Assembly: GCF_003933735.1 (NCBI RefSeq)
Contig: NZ_RSED01000024.1
Location: forward strand, 1 to 64,000
Reading direction: 5' to 3'
Length of the DNA: 64,000 nucleotides
Source of the DNA: Aquabacterium soli
Lineage (GTDB): Bacteria > Pseudomonadota > Gammaproteobacteria > Burkholderiales > Burkholderiaceae_C
The notes beneath the pieces were generated by a model that had not been told where the DNA came from, did not search any database, and saw only the letters and a list, made by a program, of their open reading frames with translations. The first letter of the stretch is position 1. Each line of letters starts with the position of its first letter. A program made the position numbers and the translations under genes. Of this stretch, positions 35,553-43,788 are shown one piece after another.

Positions 35553-35682
35553 ATCTTGATCTGCGGCGTCAATCGCAGGGCGCAGCGCCGTGCTCTTCCC
35601 ACCTCGTTGACGAGCCCGGGCGCCGTTTCAAGCCTGCTCGGTGCCTGAGAGGAGAGTCTCTTCTTTAATTCAAAAAATTATA

Positions 35683-35715
35683 TTGACTCTGTTTTATATT
35701 CTTTCAGGGTATAAT
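35683..35715 (+). promoter_or_regulatory. AT-rich promoter of the RNA-binding-protein unit
   Basis: A 60-base AT-rich island (about 35,660-35,720) in GC-rich DNA carries a perfect TATAAT at 35,710-35,715 and a TTGACT at 35,683-35,688. The 21-base spacing is too long for both to be used together, so the -10 may act with a weaker -35. It points rightward and would give a leader of about 145 bases before the next ATG. Confidence 0.6.
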
Positions 35716-35725
35716 TTACTTCCGC

Positions 35726-35785
35726 GCAGCATGGCTGCCGCGTTCTGCGACCTTGGTCGCCCTTTTGGTCTGCCGAGCTGCAGCC
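35726..35785 (+). promoter_or_regulatory. Structured 5' leader with mutually exclusive hairpins
   Basis: GCAGC-ATG-GCTGC (35,726-35,738) forms one hairpin and GCGACC-TT-GGTCGC (35,747-35,760) a second. GGCTGC (35,733-35,738) can instead pair with GCAGCC (35,780-35,785), enclosing the second hairpin and destroying the first. The leader can therefore adopt two competing folds, as seen in temperature-responsive leaders. Regulation is inferred only. Confidence 0.45.
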
Positions 35786-35866
35786 AACCGAGCCACTCGC
35801 CGCTCATGCAGGTCCATCCAAGACTGCGCCCCCTGATTGAACAAGATTTCAAACATCGCCATTCCC

Positions 35867-36076
35867 ATGGGCAAGTACGTCGTTTCGCCCGCGACACACC
35901 AGACCGACTGTGGCCGCTTCCGCGCCTCCTTTGCGGTCCGTCGCTCACAGGGCGACGGCAGCTACTCCCGGGTGTTCCGTTTCGACAAAACCTTCGCCTC
36001 GCGCGAAGCGGCCAGGCTTTTCGCGGTCACCCAGGGCTGGCTGGAAACATGCATGCCGCCCTCCCCCACGTGCTGA
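35867..36076 (+). CDS. Small hypothetical protein upstream of the RRM gene
   Basis: A 69-residue frame starting MGKYVVSPATHQTDCGRF, followed by SYSRVFRFDKTFASREAAR and TQGWLE. The pattern (isoleucine/valine-rich start, GRF, R.FRFD..F.S...A...A..QGW) looks like a small protein family I associate with Burkholderiales genomes, but I cannot name it. There is no good ribosome site before 35,867; a TTG at 35,837 in the same frame is an alternative. It lies on the same strand as the RRM gene, 104 bases upstream, downstream of the AT-rich promoter, so the two are probably co-transcribed. Confidence 0.6.
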   Translation: MGKYVVSPATHQTDCGRFRASFAVRRSQGDGSYSRVFRFDKTFASREAARLFAVTQGWLETCMPPSPTC

Positions 36077-36180
36077 CAATCTGCTCCCAGCAGATCCCCA
36101 TTCACACGTCCAAACGCTGCGGACTCCCGGTTCGCACACCCGCATCCTGAGGATGCGCCATGATTCAGAAAGGCTCCTCC

Positions 36181-36531
36181 ATGAGCAGCAAGATCTACGT
36201 AGGCAACCTGCCCTATTCCGTGACCGATTCCAGCCTGAAAAGCAACTTTGCCGAATTTGGCAGCGTCTCCTCCGCCAAGGTCATGATGGACCGGGAAACC
36301 GGCAACTCCAAGGGCTTCGGCTTTGTGGAAATGGCTTCTGCTGAATTTGCCCAGGCCGCCATCACTGCTTTGCACGGCATGTCCGTGGATGGCCGATCGA
36401 TCGTCGTGAGCCTGGCCCGGCCCCGCGAAGAAGGTCGCGGCTCGGGCGGCTATGGCGCGGTTGACCACAGTTCAGCCAAACGTTCGGACATCGGCTACGG
36501 CACGGGTGGCTACGGTGGCGGTCGCTACTGA
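36181..36531 (+). CDS. RRM-domain RNA-binding protein
   Basis: A 116-residue protein with one RNA recognition motif: RNP2 IYVGNL (residues 5-10) and RNP1 KGFGFVEM (44-51), both intact with their aromatic RNA-stacking positions. The tail is Arg/Gly/Tyr-rich (GYGTGGYGGGRY), typical of the cyanobacterial-type and betaproteobacterial single-RRM proteins often induced by cold. ATG 36,181 gives the canonical MSSKIYVGNL start with AAGG eight bases upstream; the in-frame ATG at 36,160 adds MIQKGSS and is less likely. A strong terminator follows. A role as an RNA chaperone is inferred from the family and from the structured leader. Confidence 0.92.
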   Translation: MSSKIYVGNLPYSVTDSSLKSNFAEFGSVSSAKVMMDRETGNSKGFGFVEMASAEFAQAAITALHGMSVDGRSIVVSLARPREEGRGSGGYGAVDHSSAKRSDIGYGTGGYGGGRY

Positions 36532-36552
36532 CCCCATTCTCTTCCTGTGAAG

Positions 36553-36580
36553 ACCGGCCCTCTCAGAGCCGGTTTTTTTT
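36553..36580 (+). terminator. Terminator of the RRM gene
   Basis: ACCGGC (36,553-36,558) pairs with GCCGGT (36,568-36,573) and is followed by a run of T to 36,580, where the convergent metF stop codon begins. Confidence 0.85.
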
Positions 36581-37425
36581 CAAAGCCCCAGCCGCTCGCA
36601 CAAAGCCTTCACGGGCCCAGCCTGGTTCATCGTGTAGAAATGCACGCCGGGCGCACCACCTGCACGCAGCCTCTCGCACAAGGCGCTCACCACATCCAGC
36701 CCGAACGCCTGGATCGATGCCTTGTCATCGCCAAAGCCCTCCAGCCGTGACCGCACCCAGCGCGGGATCTCCGCACCGCACGCATCCGAGAACCGGATCA
36801 GCTGGCTCGCATTGATGATCGGCATGATCCCCGGCACCACCGGAATGTCCAACCTGGCCTTGGCCACATCATCCACAAACCGGAAGTACGCATCCGGGTT
36901 GAAGAAGTACTGCGTCAAGGCCACATCGGCCCCGGCCCGCACCTTGGTCACGAAGGCCTTCAGATCGGCCTCGGGGTTGCGCGCCTGCGGGTGCATCTCC
37001 GGGTAGGCCGCCACCTCGATGTGGAAATGGCTGCCCGTCTCTTCACGGATGAAGGCCACCAGCTCGCTGGCATAGCGGAACTCGCCAAAGCTGCCGTAGC
37101 CACTGGGCAGATCGCCCCGCAGTGCCACGATGCGCCTGATGCCATCGGCCTTGAACTGCGCCAGCTGCTCGCGCACGCCGGCCTTGGTGGCGCCAATGCA
37201 CGAGAAGTGCGGCGCGGCATCCACCCCTTCGGCCAGGATGGCACGCACCGTCTGGATGGTGCCGTCTTGCGTGGAGCCGCCAGCGCCATAGGTCACGGAG
37301 CAGTATTCAGGCTTGAGCGCATACAGCTGCTGGCGCACGGCCGTCAACTTCTCGGCGCCTTCGGGCGTCTTGGTCGGGAAGAACTCCAGGCTGAGGGGCC
37401 AGGCGTTCTGTGTCGTTGTCGTCAT
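36580..37425 (-). CDS. metF: Methylenetetrahydrofolate reductase
   Basis: A 281-residue flavoenzyme reducing 5,10-methylene-THF to 5-methyl-THF, the methyl donor for homocysteine remethylation. Recognisable segments are LSLEFFPTKTPEG at the start with the catalytic-region Glu, SVTYGAGGSTQDGT, RRIVALRGDLP, and FNPDAYFRFVDD. Length fits the bacterial family. The start ATG (37,425) overlaps the tlyA stop by four bases (ATGA), with AGGA about ten bases upstream, so the two are translationally coupled. It is the last gene of the ahcY operon and therefore presumably under SAH control. Confidence 0.95.
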   Translation of the reverse strand: MTTTTQNAWPLSLEFFPTKTPEGAEKLTAVRQQLYALKPEYCSVTYGAGGSTQDGTIQTVRAILAEGVDAAPHFSCIGATKAGVREQLAQFKADGIRRIVALRGDLPSGYGSFGEFRYASELVAFIREETGSHFHIEVAAYPEMHPQARNPEADLKAFVTKVRAGADVALTQYFFNPDAYFRFVDDVAKARLDIPVVPGIMPIINASQLIRFSDACGAEIPRWVRSRLEGFGDDKASIQAFGLDVVSALCERLRAGGAPGVHFYTMNQAGPVKALCERLGL

Positions 37426-38216
37426 GTCGGCGTGTCCTTGTCGGTGGGCCGCGCCCACACGAAGAATTCGCGGTTGCCATCGCCACCGGCGATCGGGCTG
37501 TCAAAGTAATCCACCACGCGCAGGCCCTGCCCGTCGCAGGCCTGCACGATGCGCTCGCGCACGTCACCGTAGAGCGCCTCGTCCTTCACCAGGCCGCCCT
37601 TGCTGATCTGCGCCGGCTGCAGCTCGAACTGCGGCTTGACCAGCAGCAGCAGATCCGCCCGCGGCGTGAGCAGCGGCACCAGCGCCGGCAGCACCAGCGT
37701 CAGCGAGATGAAGGACAGGTCGCCCACCACCAGGTCGAAGCCGCCATCGAGTTCGGCGGGCGGCACACCGGCGGCGGTCAAGGATTCGCGGCTCAGCTCG
37801 CGGGCGTTCAGTCCCTCGATCACGCGCACCCGATCATGCCCCTGCAGGCGCGGGTGCAACTGGCCGTGGCCCACATCGACCCCGACCACCAGCGCCGCCC
37901 CGCGGGCCAGCAGCACCTCGGTGAACCCACCGGTGCTCTGCCCCACATCCAGGCAACGCGCACCCAACACATCCAGCCCGGCGCAGTGGTTCAACGCGCC
38001 TTCCAGCTTGAGCCCCGCGCGCGACACCCAACGCGTCTCCGCATCGTCCGTCACGCGCAGCCCAGCGCCCTCAGGCAATGTTTCGCCTGCCTTGCGCACC
38101 GGCACCCAGCCCTGCGGCCCATGCCACTGCGCCGCGCCCGCATCGATCAGCCGCTGCGCAGCCGACCGCGTGGGCGCCAGCCCCTGCTTGACCAGAAGTT
38201 GATCTGCTCGTGTCAT
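37422..38216 (-). CDS. tlyA: TlyA-family rRNA (cytidine-2'-O)-methyltransferase
   Basis: A 264-residue SAM-dependent methyltransferase. Residues 1-60 form an S4-like RNA-binding domain (MTRADQLLVKQGLAPTRSAA). The FtsJ-like catalytic domain follows with the SAM motif CLDVGQSTGGFTEVLL and later VVGDLSFISL and LVKPQFE. TlyA proteins 2'-O-methylate ribosomal RNA in known members; the older 'hemolysin' name is misleading. The gene sits between ahcY and metF. An enzyme that makes SAH as by-product is thus encoded with the enzyme that removes SAH. Confidence 0.9.
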   Translation of the reverse strand: MTRADQLLVKQGLAPTRSAAQRLIDAGAAQWHGPQGWVPVRKAGETLPEGAGLRVTDDAETRWVSRAGLKLEGALNHCAGLDVLGARCLDVGQSTGGFTEVLLARGAALVVGVDVGHGQLHPRLQGHDRVRVIEGLNARELSRESLTAAGVPPAELDGGFDLVVGDLSFISLTLVLPALVPLLTPRADLLLLVKPQFELQPAQISKGGLVKDEALYGDVRERIVQACDGQGLRVVDYFDSPIAGGDGNREFFVWARPTDKDTPT

Positions 38217-38295
38217 CGCGTATCCCTCCCAAACGCCTCAGCCTGCTGTTGATCAAGCAACCGCCGCGGATCCGGCTCTGCCGGTCCAAGACGGT

Positions 38296-38336
38296 GCCCC
38301 CTTGAGGGGGCGGCCGAAGGCCGTACGGGGTGGGCC
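38296..38336. repeat. REP-like double hairpin between tlyA and ahcY
   Basis: GCCCCC-TTGA-GGGGGC (38,296-38,311) is followed at once by GGCC-GAA-GGCC and a GGGGTGGGCCC tail. GC-rich tandem hairpins of this kind are dispersed in Burkholderiales intergenic regions. Lying inside an operon, it may influence mRNA stability or partial termination. That it is dispersed in this genome cannot be seen from one window. Confidence 0.5.
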
Positions 38337-38338
38337 CA

Positions 38339-39787
38339 TCAGTACCGATAGGTATCGGGCTTGTAGGGGCCGTTTTTCGGCACGCCGATGTAGGCGGCCT
38401 GCTCGTCCGTCAGCTCGGTCAGCTGCGCGTTCAGCGTGGTCAGTTGCAGGCGCGCCACCTTCTCATCGAGGTGCTTGGGCAGCACATAGACCTTGCCGGC
38501 CTCGTACGCATCCTGACGCGTGAACAGCTCGATCTGCGCGATGGTCTGGTTGGCGAAGCTCGACGACATCACGTAGCTGGGGTGGCCCGTGCCGCAGCCC
38601 AGGTTCACCAGGCGGCCCTTGGCCAGCAGGATGATGCGCTTGCCATCCTTGAAGATCACGTGATCGACCTGGGGCTTGATCTCTTCCCACTGGCAGTTCT
38701 GCTCCAGCTTGGCGACCTGGATCTCGTTGTCGAAGTGGCCGATGTTGCAGACGATGGCGTTGTTCTTCATGGCCGCCATGTGCTCGTACGTGATCACGTC
38801 GCGGTTGCCGGTGGTGGTCACGAAGATATCGGCCTTGTCGGCGGCCCACTCCATGGTCACCACGCGGTAGCCTTCCATCGCGGCCTGCAAGGCGTTGATG
38901 GGATCGATCTCGGTCACCCACACCTGGGCGCTCAGGGCGCGCAGGGCCTGGGCCGAGCCCTTGCCCACGTCGCCATAACCGGCCACCACGGCCACCTTGC
39001 CGGCCACCATCACGTCGGTGGCGCGCTTGATGCCGTCGACCAGGGATTCACGGCAGCCGTACAGGTTGTCGAACTTGGACTTGGTGACCGAGTCGTTCAC
39101 GTTGATGGCGCGGAACAGCAGCGTGCCCTTGGCGCTCATTTCGTTGAGGCGGTGCACGCCGGTGGTGGTCTCTTCGGTCACGCCGATGATCTGCGCGCCC
39201 TTGCGGCTGTACCAGGTGCTGTCCACAGCCAGCTTGGCCTTGATGGCCGCGAAGAGGATGCGCTCTTCGTCGCTGCCGGGGTTGGCCAGCACCGATTGAT
39301 CGGTCTCGGCCTTCTTGCCCAGGTGCATCAGCAGGGTCGCGTCGCCGCCGTCGTCCAGGATCATGTTGGGGCCTTCGCCCTCGGTGCCCTTGGCACCGAA
39401 GTCGAAGATGCGGTGGGTGTAGTCCCAGTAGTCTTCGAGCGACTCGCCCTTGTAGGCGAACACCGGGGTGCCGGCCTCGACCAGCGCGGCGGCGGCATGG
39501 TCTTGTGTGGAGTAGATGTTGCACGAGGCCCAGCGCACGGTGGCACCCAGGGCCTGCAGCGTCTCGACCAGCACGCCGGTCTGGATGGTCATGTGCAGGC
39601 TGCCGGTGATGCGTGCGCCCTTGAGCGGCTGCGTGGCGGCGTACTCTTGGCGGATGGCCATCAGGGCCGGCATTTCGCTTTCGGCGATGGCCAGCTCTTT
39701 GCGGCCCCAGGCGGCCAGGGACATGTCGGCGACGACGCACTCGACGCCCTTGTGGTCGGTGATCAGGGATTTGGACACAGCGTTCAT
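38339..39787 (-). CDS. ahcY: S-adenosylhomocysteine hydrolase
   Basis: A 482-residue cytosolic enzyme that splits SAH to adenosine and homocysteine, relieving product inhibition of methyltransferases. Diagnostic segments include [20 protein letters not shown], the NAD-binding [17 protein letters not shown], and the C-terminal [10 protein letters not shown] that reaches into the neighbouring subunit. The length fits the form with the roughly 40-residue insert seen in many proteobacteria. The start at 39,787 has AGGAG eight bases upstream; the longer open frame extends into the leader and is spurious. An SAH riboswitch and terminator lie in its leader. Confidence 0.97.
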   Translation of the reverse strand: MNAVSKSLITDHKGVECVVADMSLAAWGRKELAIAESEMPALMAIRQEYAATQPLKGARITGSLHMTIQTGVLVETLQALGATVRWASCNIYSTQDHAAAALVEAGTPVFAYKGESLEDYWDYTHRIFDFGAKGTEGEGPNMILDDGGDATLLMHLGKKAETDQSVLANPGSDEERILFAAIKAKLAVDSTWYSRKGAQIIGVTEETTTGVHRLNEMSAKGTLLFRAINVNDSVTKSKFDNLYGCRESLVDGIKRATDVMVAGKVAVVAGYGDVGKGSAQALRALSAQVWVTEIDPINALQAAMEGYRVVTMEWAADKADIFVTTTGNRDVITYEHMAAMKNNAIVCNIGHFDNEIQVAKLEQNCQWEEIKPQVDHVIFKDGKRIILLAKGRLVNLGCGTGHPSYVMSSSFANQTIAQIELFTRQDAYEAGKVYVLPKHLDEKVARLQLTTLNAQLTELTDEQAAYIGVPKNGPYKPDTYRY

Positions 39788-39893
39788 GGACAGAGCTCCT
39801 AGATGATTCAGAAGCCGCCGTGCGCTGCCGGGGATGCGCGGAGCTGACCGCCGATGACTGCAGATGGCAGGACGGAAGCGGAAAACCCGGCGC

Positions 39894-39929
39894 AAAAAAC
39901 TCACCCAGCGGGGACACATGCGGGGTGAG
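39894..39929 (-). terminator. Riboswitch-linked terminator upstream of ahcY
   Basis: Leftward, CTCACCC (39,929-39,923) pairs with GGGTGAG (39,906-39,900), followed by six T (39,899-39,894). Its 5' arm overlaps the last bases of the riboswitch pseudoknot strand, so the two structures should compete. Confidence 0.7.
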
Positions 39930-40038
39930 CGCCGTTGCAAAACGTGCGTGTCAAGCCTGGGGCCCTGTCTCTCTCACACCTCAGGCGGCCCTAAAACCGC
40001 TTGAATGAGAGGGTTGGCCTTGCAACGCTCCTCGACAC
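39920..40038 (-). promoter_or_regulatory. S-adenosylhomocysteine (SAH) riboswitch
   Basis: P1 is GTGTCGAG (40,038-40,031) with CTTGACAC (39,955-39,948), 8 bp including one wobble. The conserved GAGGAGCG-type strand continues as GAGCGTTGCAA (40,030-40,020). It pairs with TTGCAAC and CGCTC at 39,940-39,927, the family pseudoknot. CCAGGCTTGACAC and AACGGCGCTCA are close to the SAH riboswitch consensus. The arm between has nested pairs GGCC/GGCC, CTCTCA/TGAGAG and GCGG/CCGC, about 60 bases long. The family senses SAH and activates ahcY operons. Confidence 0.92.
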
Positions 40039-40046
40039 GAAACGGT

Positions 40047-40052
40047 ATTGTA
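40047..40052 (-). promoter_or_regulatory. -10 element of the ahcY operon
   Basis: TACAAT (read leftward from 40,052) lies eight bases before the first base of riboswitch P1, the right distance for transcription to start at the aptamer. The -35 region is weak. Confidence 0.5.
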
Positions 40053-40225
40053 GTCACTGCATGGCACGTTGTGCATGTTTGGGTGCGCTACATTTTCGAA
40101 CGCACCTAACCCCGGAGGCAGGGGGAACCTATTCGGGTTGCCCCTGTCGTATCACGAACGCCATCCGGCGTTGAATACGAGCGGTGCACGTTGTGTGCCA
40201 CCGCCGACTTGGTGGAGGCCCCTGT

Positions 40226-41290
40226 ATGAAATCGAATCAGAGATACCGAGAGACTATGAAAATCAGCAAGCTTGCCCTGGCCGCTGCGGCCTTCATGGGC
40301 ATGGTCGGCACCGCGTCGGCCAAGAACCTCGTGTGCGTGTGGGACGTGGCTGGCAAGACCGGTGACGTCTACAACGCGGCCATCGACTACGGTGTGGCCA
40401 TGCAGAAGAACGGCGTCGAGATCGAGCTCAAGAGCTACGTTGATGAGCGCGTGGCCGTGGAAGACTTCCGCGCCGGCCAGTGCGACGCCGTGATCGCGAC
40501 GGCCTTCCGTACCAAGGCCTTCAACTCGGTGGCCGGCTCGATCGACTCGATCGGCTCGTCCACCGTGGTGCGCGCCAACAAGATCGACATCCCCGCCAGC
40601 TACGAGGTGGTGCGCAAGGTCATTCAGCTGTTCTCCAGCGAAGGCGCGTCCAAGATGATGGTCGAGGGCAACTACGAGGTCGGCGGCATCTTCCCGCTGG
40701 GCGCAGCCTACCCGATCGTGCGTGACCGTTCCATCAACTCGGTCGAAGCCCTGTCGGGCAAGAAGATCGCGGCCTTCGACTACGACAAGGCCCAGGGCGC
40801 CATGATCCAGAAGATCGGCGCGCAGCCCGTCTCGGTGGACGTGACCAACATCGGCCCGCGCTTCAACAACGGTTTTGTGGACATGGTCACCCTGCCGGCC
40901 GTGGCCTACAAGCCTTTCGAGCTGTACAAAGGCATCGGCACCAAGGGTGGCATCGGCCGCTTCCCGATCATGATCCCGACGGTGCAACTGGTCTTCAACA
41001 AGGCCAAGTTCCCTGAAGGTTTCGGCCTGAAGTCGCGCGTGTACTGGTCCGGCCAGTTCGACCACGCCATGAGCCTGATCAAAAAGGCTGAAGCCGGCAT
41101 CCCGGCCGCCACCTGGGATGAACTGCCCGCCGAGAACATCCCCAAGTACGTGCTGATGCTGCGCGAAGCCCGCATCGACATCGCCAAGCAGGGCATGTAC
41201 AACAAGCAGACGCTCAACATCATCAAGCGCGTGCGCTGCAGCGTGAACGGCTCTGATGCCGAATGCGCCAGCAAGAACGAGATCGATTGA
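40226..41290 (+). CDS. Putative periplasmic solute-binding protein (TRAP/DctP-like, DUF6091-type)
   Basis: A 354-residue exported protein with a signal peptide (hydrophobic LALAAAAFMGMVGTASA). The body resembles the putative solute-binding proteins annotated as DUF6091: CVWDVAGKTGDVYNAAIDYG, then FRAGQCDAVIATAFRTKAFN and a typical two-lobe pattern. The ligand is unknown. Two starts are possible: ATG 40,226, with a strong GGAGG seven bases upstream, which I prefer, and ATG 40,256, giving a shorter signal peptide. There are no transporter membrane subunits nearby, so it may work alone or with a distant partner. A terminator follows. Confidence 0.75.
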   Translation: MKSNQRYRETMKISKLALAAAAFMGMVGTASAKNLVCVWDVAGKTGDVYNAAIDYGVAMQKNGVEIELKSYVDERVAVEDFRAGQCDAVIATAFRTKAFNSVAGSIDSIGSSTVVRANKIDIPASYEVVRKVIQLFSSEGASKMMVEGNYEVGGIFPLGAAYPIVRDRSINSVEALSGKKIAAFDYDKAQGAMIQKIGAQPVSVDVTNIGPRFNNGFVDMVTLPAVAYKPFELYKGIGTKGGIGRFPIMIPTVQLVFNKAKFPEGFGLKSRVYWSGQFDHAMSLIKKAEAGIPAATWDELPAENIPKYVLMLREARIDIAKQGMYNKQTLNIIKRVRCSVNGSDAECASKNEID

Positions 41291-41322
41291 TCACCTGATC
41301 CGATCGATCCGCGCTTGACCGG

Positions 41323-41347
41323 AGGCCCGCCCCGTGCGGGCCTTTTT
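41323..41347 (+). terminator. Terminator after the solute-binding gene
   Basis: AGGCCCGC (41,323-41,330) pairs with GCGGGCCT (41,336-41,343), followed by TTTTT. The convergent GGDEF gene ends at its last base. Confidence 0.85.
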
Positions 41348-42450
41348 CATGCCTGATCGCCTGGGGTGGCCGGCGGCAGGCTGCCTGCGCGCACCACCCG
41401 GTTGCGGCCGGCCCGCTTGCCGGCGTACAGGGCCTGGTCGGCACGGGAGATGGCCTGGTCGGTGGATTCGGCATCGGCGCGCTGGGCCACGCCCAAGGAC
41501 AGGGTAAGGCCGCGCACGCTGCCGCCGCCGGGCCGCGGCAGGTCGGCCACCGCCAGGCGCAGCCGCTCGGCCACCTGCGCCGCCGTGGCTTCGTCGGTGT
41601 CGGGCAGCACGACCAGGAATTCTTCACCGCCCCAGCGGGCCAGGTGGTCCACATCGCGAACCCCGTGGGCCAGCGCACCGGCCACCTGCACCAGCACCTG
41701 ATCGCCCACCTCATGCCCGTGCTGGTCGTTGATGGCCTTGAAGTGGTCCAGGTCGGCCAGCACGAAGGACAGCGGACGGGCCTCGCGCTGCTGGCGCTTG
41801 TCTTCCAGCGTGATCCGTTCCCGCAGCGCGCGGCGGTTCAGCAGGCTGGTGAGCGGGTCGGTGGTGGCCAGTTCGCGCAGCCGGGCCTCGGCGCGCGCCA
41901 CCAGCCGGAAGTAGGTGGAGGCCAGGAAAGCCAGGATCACCAGGGCCGACACGATGTTGAAGTAGTGCAGGCCGTTGAGCACGCCCGGGCTGAGCGCATA
42001 GGGCGGCACGGCATGGCGGCACAGCAGATCGAGCATCACGTAGCCCGCCATCACGCCCAGCGCGAAGGCCCACTTGATCCATTCACGCGTTTCGGTGCTG
42101 ACCAGGGCCACCGGCACCACCAGCAGGAAGTAGTAGTGAAAGCCGCTGTCCCAGCCCAGCAGGACGACAGCCAGCGCGGCGTGGCCCATCACCTCCGTGC
42201 CCATCAGCAGCAGGCCTGCCAGCATGCGGCGCTGTGCCAGCAGCCGGAAGCACAGCCCGTACAACAGCACGCTGGCCACGTTCACCCAGGCCAGCAGCGA
42301 CACGCCGGACAGCCAGAACAGCAGGCTGAAAGAGCCATGCGTGAGGCCCGCCAGCACCGTGGTGCCCATCAGCAGGACACGGAAGGCCTCGGCGCTCGAC
42401 ACCCCCGCGATGCGTGAGCGCGGTAATGAGGGAAGGCGCCAGCGGGGCAC
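41347..42450 (-). CDS. Membrane-bound diguanylate cyclase (GGDEF), copy 1
   Basis: A 367-residue enzyme making c-di-GMP from two GTP. About 180 residues with five or six membrane helices form the sensor part. The GGDEF domain follows, starting TTDPLTSLLNRRAL. The active site reads GGEEF (274-278) and the inhibitory I-site RxxD is present as RDVD (265-268), five residues upstream. It is therefore predicted active and subject to product inhibition. It lies 30 bases downstream of a closely related paralogue in the same direction, so they form a tandem operon. The membrane domain has no recognised ligand-binding module, so the signal is unknown. Confidence 0.92.
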   Translation of the reverse strand: MPRWRLPSLPRSRIAGVSSAEAFRVLLMGTTVLAGLTHGSFSLLFWLSGVSLLAWVNVASVLLYGLCFRLLAQRRMLAGLLLMGTEVMGHAALAVVLLGWDSGFHYYFLLVVPVALVSTETREWIKWAFALGVMAGYVMLDLLCRHAVPPYALSPGVLNGLHYFNIVSALVILAFLASTYFRLVARAEARLRELATTDPLTSLLNRRALRERITLEDKRQQREARPLSFVLADLDHFKAINDQHGHEVGDQVLVQVAGALAHGVRDVDHLARWGGEEFLVVLPDTDEATAAQVAERLRLAVADLPRPGGGSVRGLTLSLGVAQRADAESTDQAISRADQALYAGKRAGRNRVVRAGSLPPATPGDQA

Positions 42451-42480
42451 GTGGGAGGTCCTTGGCCAACGCAGGTGGCG

Positions 42481-43587
42481 TCAGCCCTGCAGCGCCGTCG
42501 TGGGCGCCAGGGAACCAAGCACGACACGGTTGCGGCCGGCATGCTTGCCCTCGTACAGGGCCTGGTCCGCGCGGGAAATGCTGTTCTCAGAAGTTTCGCC
42601 AGGGTGTCGCGCACTCACGCCGAAGGTCATGCTGATGTGCAGCTCCTGGTGGCCCACCTTCACGCGCAGGGCCTCGATGCGCTGGCGCAGGCGCTCGGCC
42701 ACCAGTTCGGCCTCCTGTGTGCCGGCGCCCGGCAGCACCAGCAGAAACTCTTCGCCGCCCCAGCGGGCCAGGTGGTCCACCTCGCGCACGCCGTCGCTCA
42801 ATACGCGGCTGACGGCCTTGAGCACTTCGTCGCCAGCGTCATGGCCGTAAGTGTCGTTGACCAGCTTGAAATGGTCCAGATCGCACAGCACGAAGGACAT
42901 CTGCGTGTTGGCGCGCTGGACGCGGTGCTCTTCCTCGCGGATGGCCTCGATCACGGCGCGGCGGTTGATGAGCTGCGTGAGCGGGTCGGTGGTGGCCATG
43001 GCGCGCAGGTTGGCCTCGGCCTTGGTGATCAGGTAATGGTAGTAGGCCGCCAGGAAGATGAGGATCAGCACGGTGCCCAGCACGTTGAAATAGTGCAGGC
43101 CGTCGATCACCGTGGTGGGCAGGGCGACCATGGGCGGGCGGCGCAGCAGCAGCATGTCCATGCCCAGGTAGACCATGGTCAGGATCGAGACGAGCATCAC
43201 CTTGATCGCCAGCGAGCGGAAGTTGGTGATCACCGCCACCGGGATCACCAGCAGGATGTAGAAGTGAAACCCCGAGGCCAGGCCGATCACGCAGACGGCC
43301 AGGATGGCATGGGCCACCACCTCCAGCGCGGTGACCGCCCAGCACAGGCCGATGCGGCCCTGGTGGGCCAGCCAGAAGGTCCACACGTAACACAGCACGC
43401 TGCCGACGTTGACGAGGGCCAGGGCATCCACCCCGGCCCAGTGGAACAGGCTGAGGAAGGCGACGTGGGTGAGCGCCGCGACGACGGCGATGCCCTTGAG
43501 CAGGATGCGCAGCGCGTCGGCATGCATCCCCCCCGATTCGGAAGGCGGAGAAGCGCCGCCAGGGTAAGCCCTTGGGATTTCGGCCAT
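42481..43587 (-). CDS. Membrane-bound diguanylate cyclase (GGDEF), copy 2
   Basis: A 368-residue paralogue of the next gene, with the same architecture: about 190 residues of membrane helices (LRILLKGIAVVAALTHVAFL...) and a C-terminal GGDEF domain. GGEEF and the I-site REVD are both intact, so activity and feedback control are predicted. Shared strings such as DGLHYFNVLGTVLIL against NGLHYFNIVSALVIL show the membrane parts are related too, so the whole gene was duplicated. I chose ATG 43,587; ATG 43,527, after a G-rich stretch, is an alternative that would remove 20 residues. Confidence 0.9.
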   Translation of the reverse strand: MAEIPRAYPGGASPPSESGGMHADALRILLKGIAVVAALTHVAFLSLFHWAGVDALALVNVGSVLCYVWTFWLAHQGRIGLCWAVTALEVVAHAILAVCVIGLASGFHFYILLVIPVAVITNFRSLAIKVMLVSILTMVYLGMDMLLLRRPPMVALPTTVIDGLHYFNVLGTVLILIFLAAYYHYLITKAEANLRAMATTDPLTQLINRRAVIEAIREEEHRVQRANTQMSFVLCDLDHFKLVNDTYGHDAGDEVLKAVSRVLSDGVREVDHLARWGGEEFLLVLPGAGTQEAELVAERLRQRIEALRVKVGHQELHISMTFGVSARHPGETSENSISRADQALYEGKHAGRNRVVLGSLAPTTALQG

Positions 43588-43788
43588 GTGTCGGTGTGTC
43601 TGTGTAGTCGTCCTCGATACCCGATGCGCCGTGCACACCTGTCCTGGTGATGCAGGACACCCGCAGCGGGACTTCTGATGCCACGGATATCGGCCGGATG
43701 AGGCCTGGCTTGAATCAGGGAGGACCCTGGGCGCGGCCACCCCGTCTTGTTGATAATGGCGGACACATCCATCGCAGGAGCCACGCTC
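43588..43788. other. Divergent gap between the GGDEF genes and the small coupled gene
   Basis: No gene seen in these 201 bases. GATAAT near 43,751 is a possible rightward -10 for the small-gene operon; a matching -35 is not evident. Confidence 0.35.

Noticed and set aside
35683-35715. TTGACT and TATAAT read as one sigma-70 promoter
   Set aside because: The spacing is 21 bases, too long for joint use; only the -10 is taken as good evidence.
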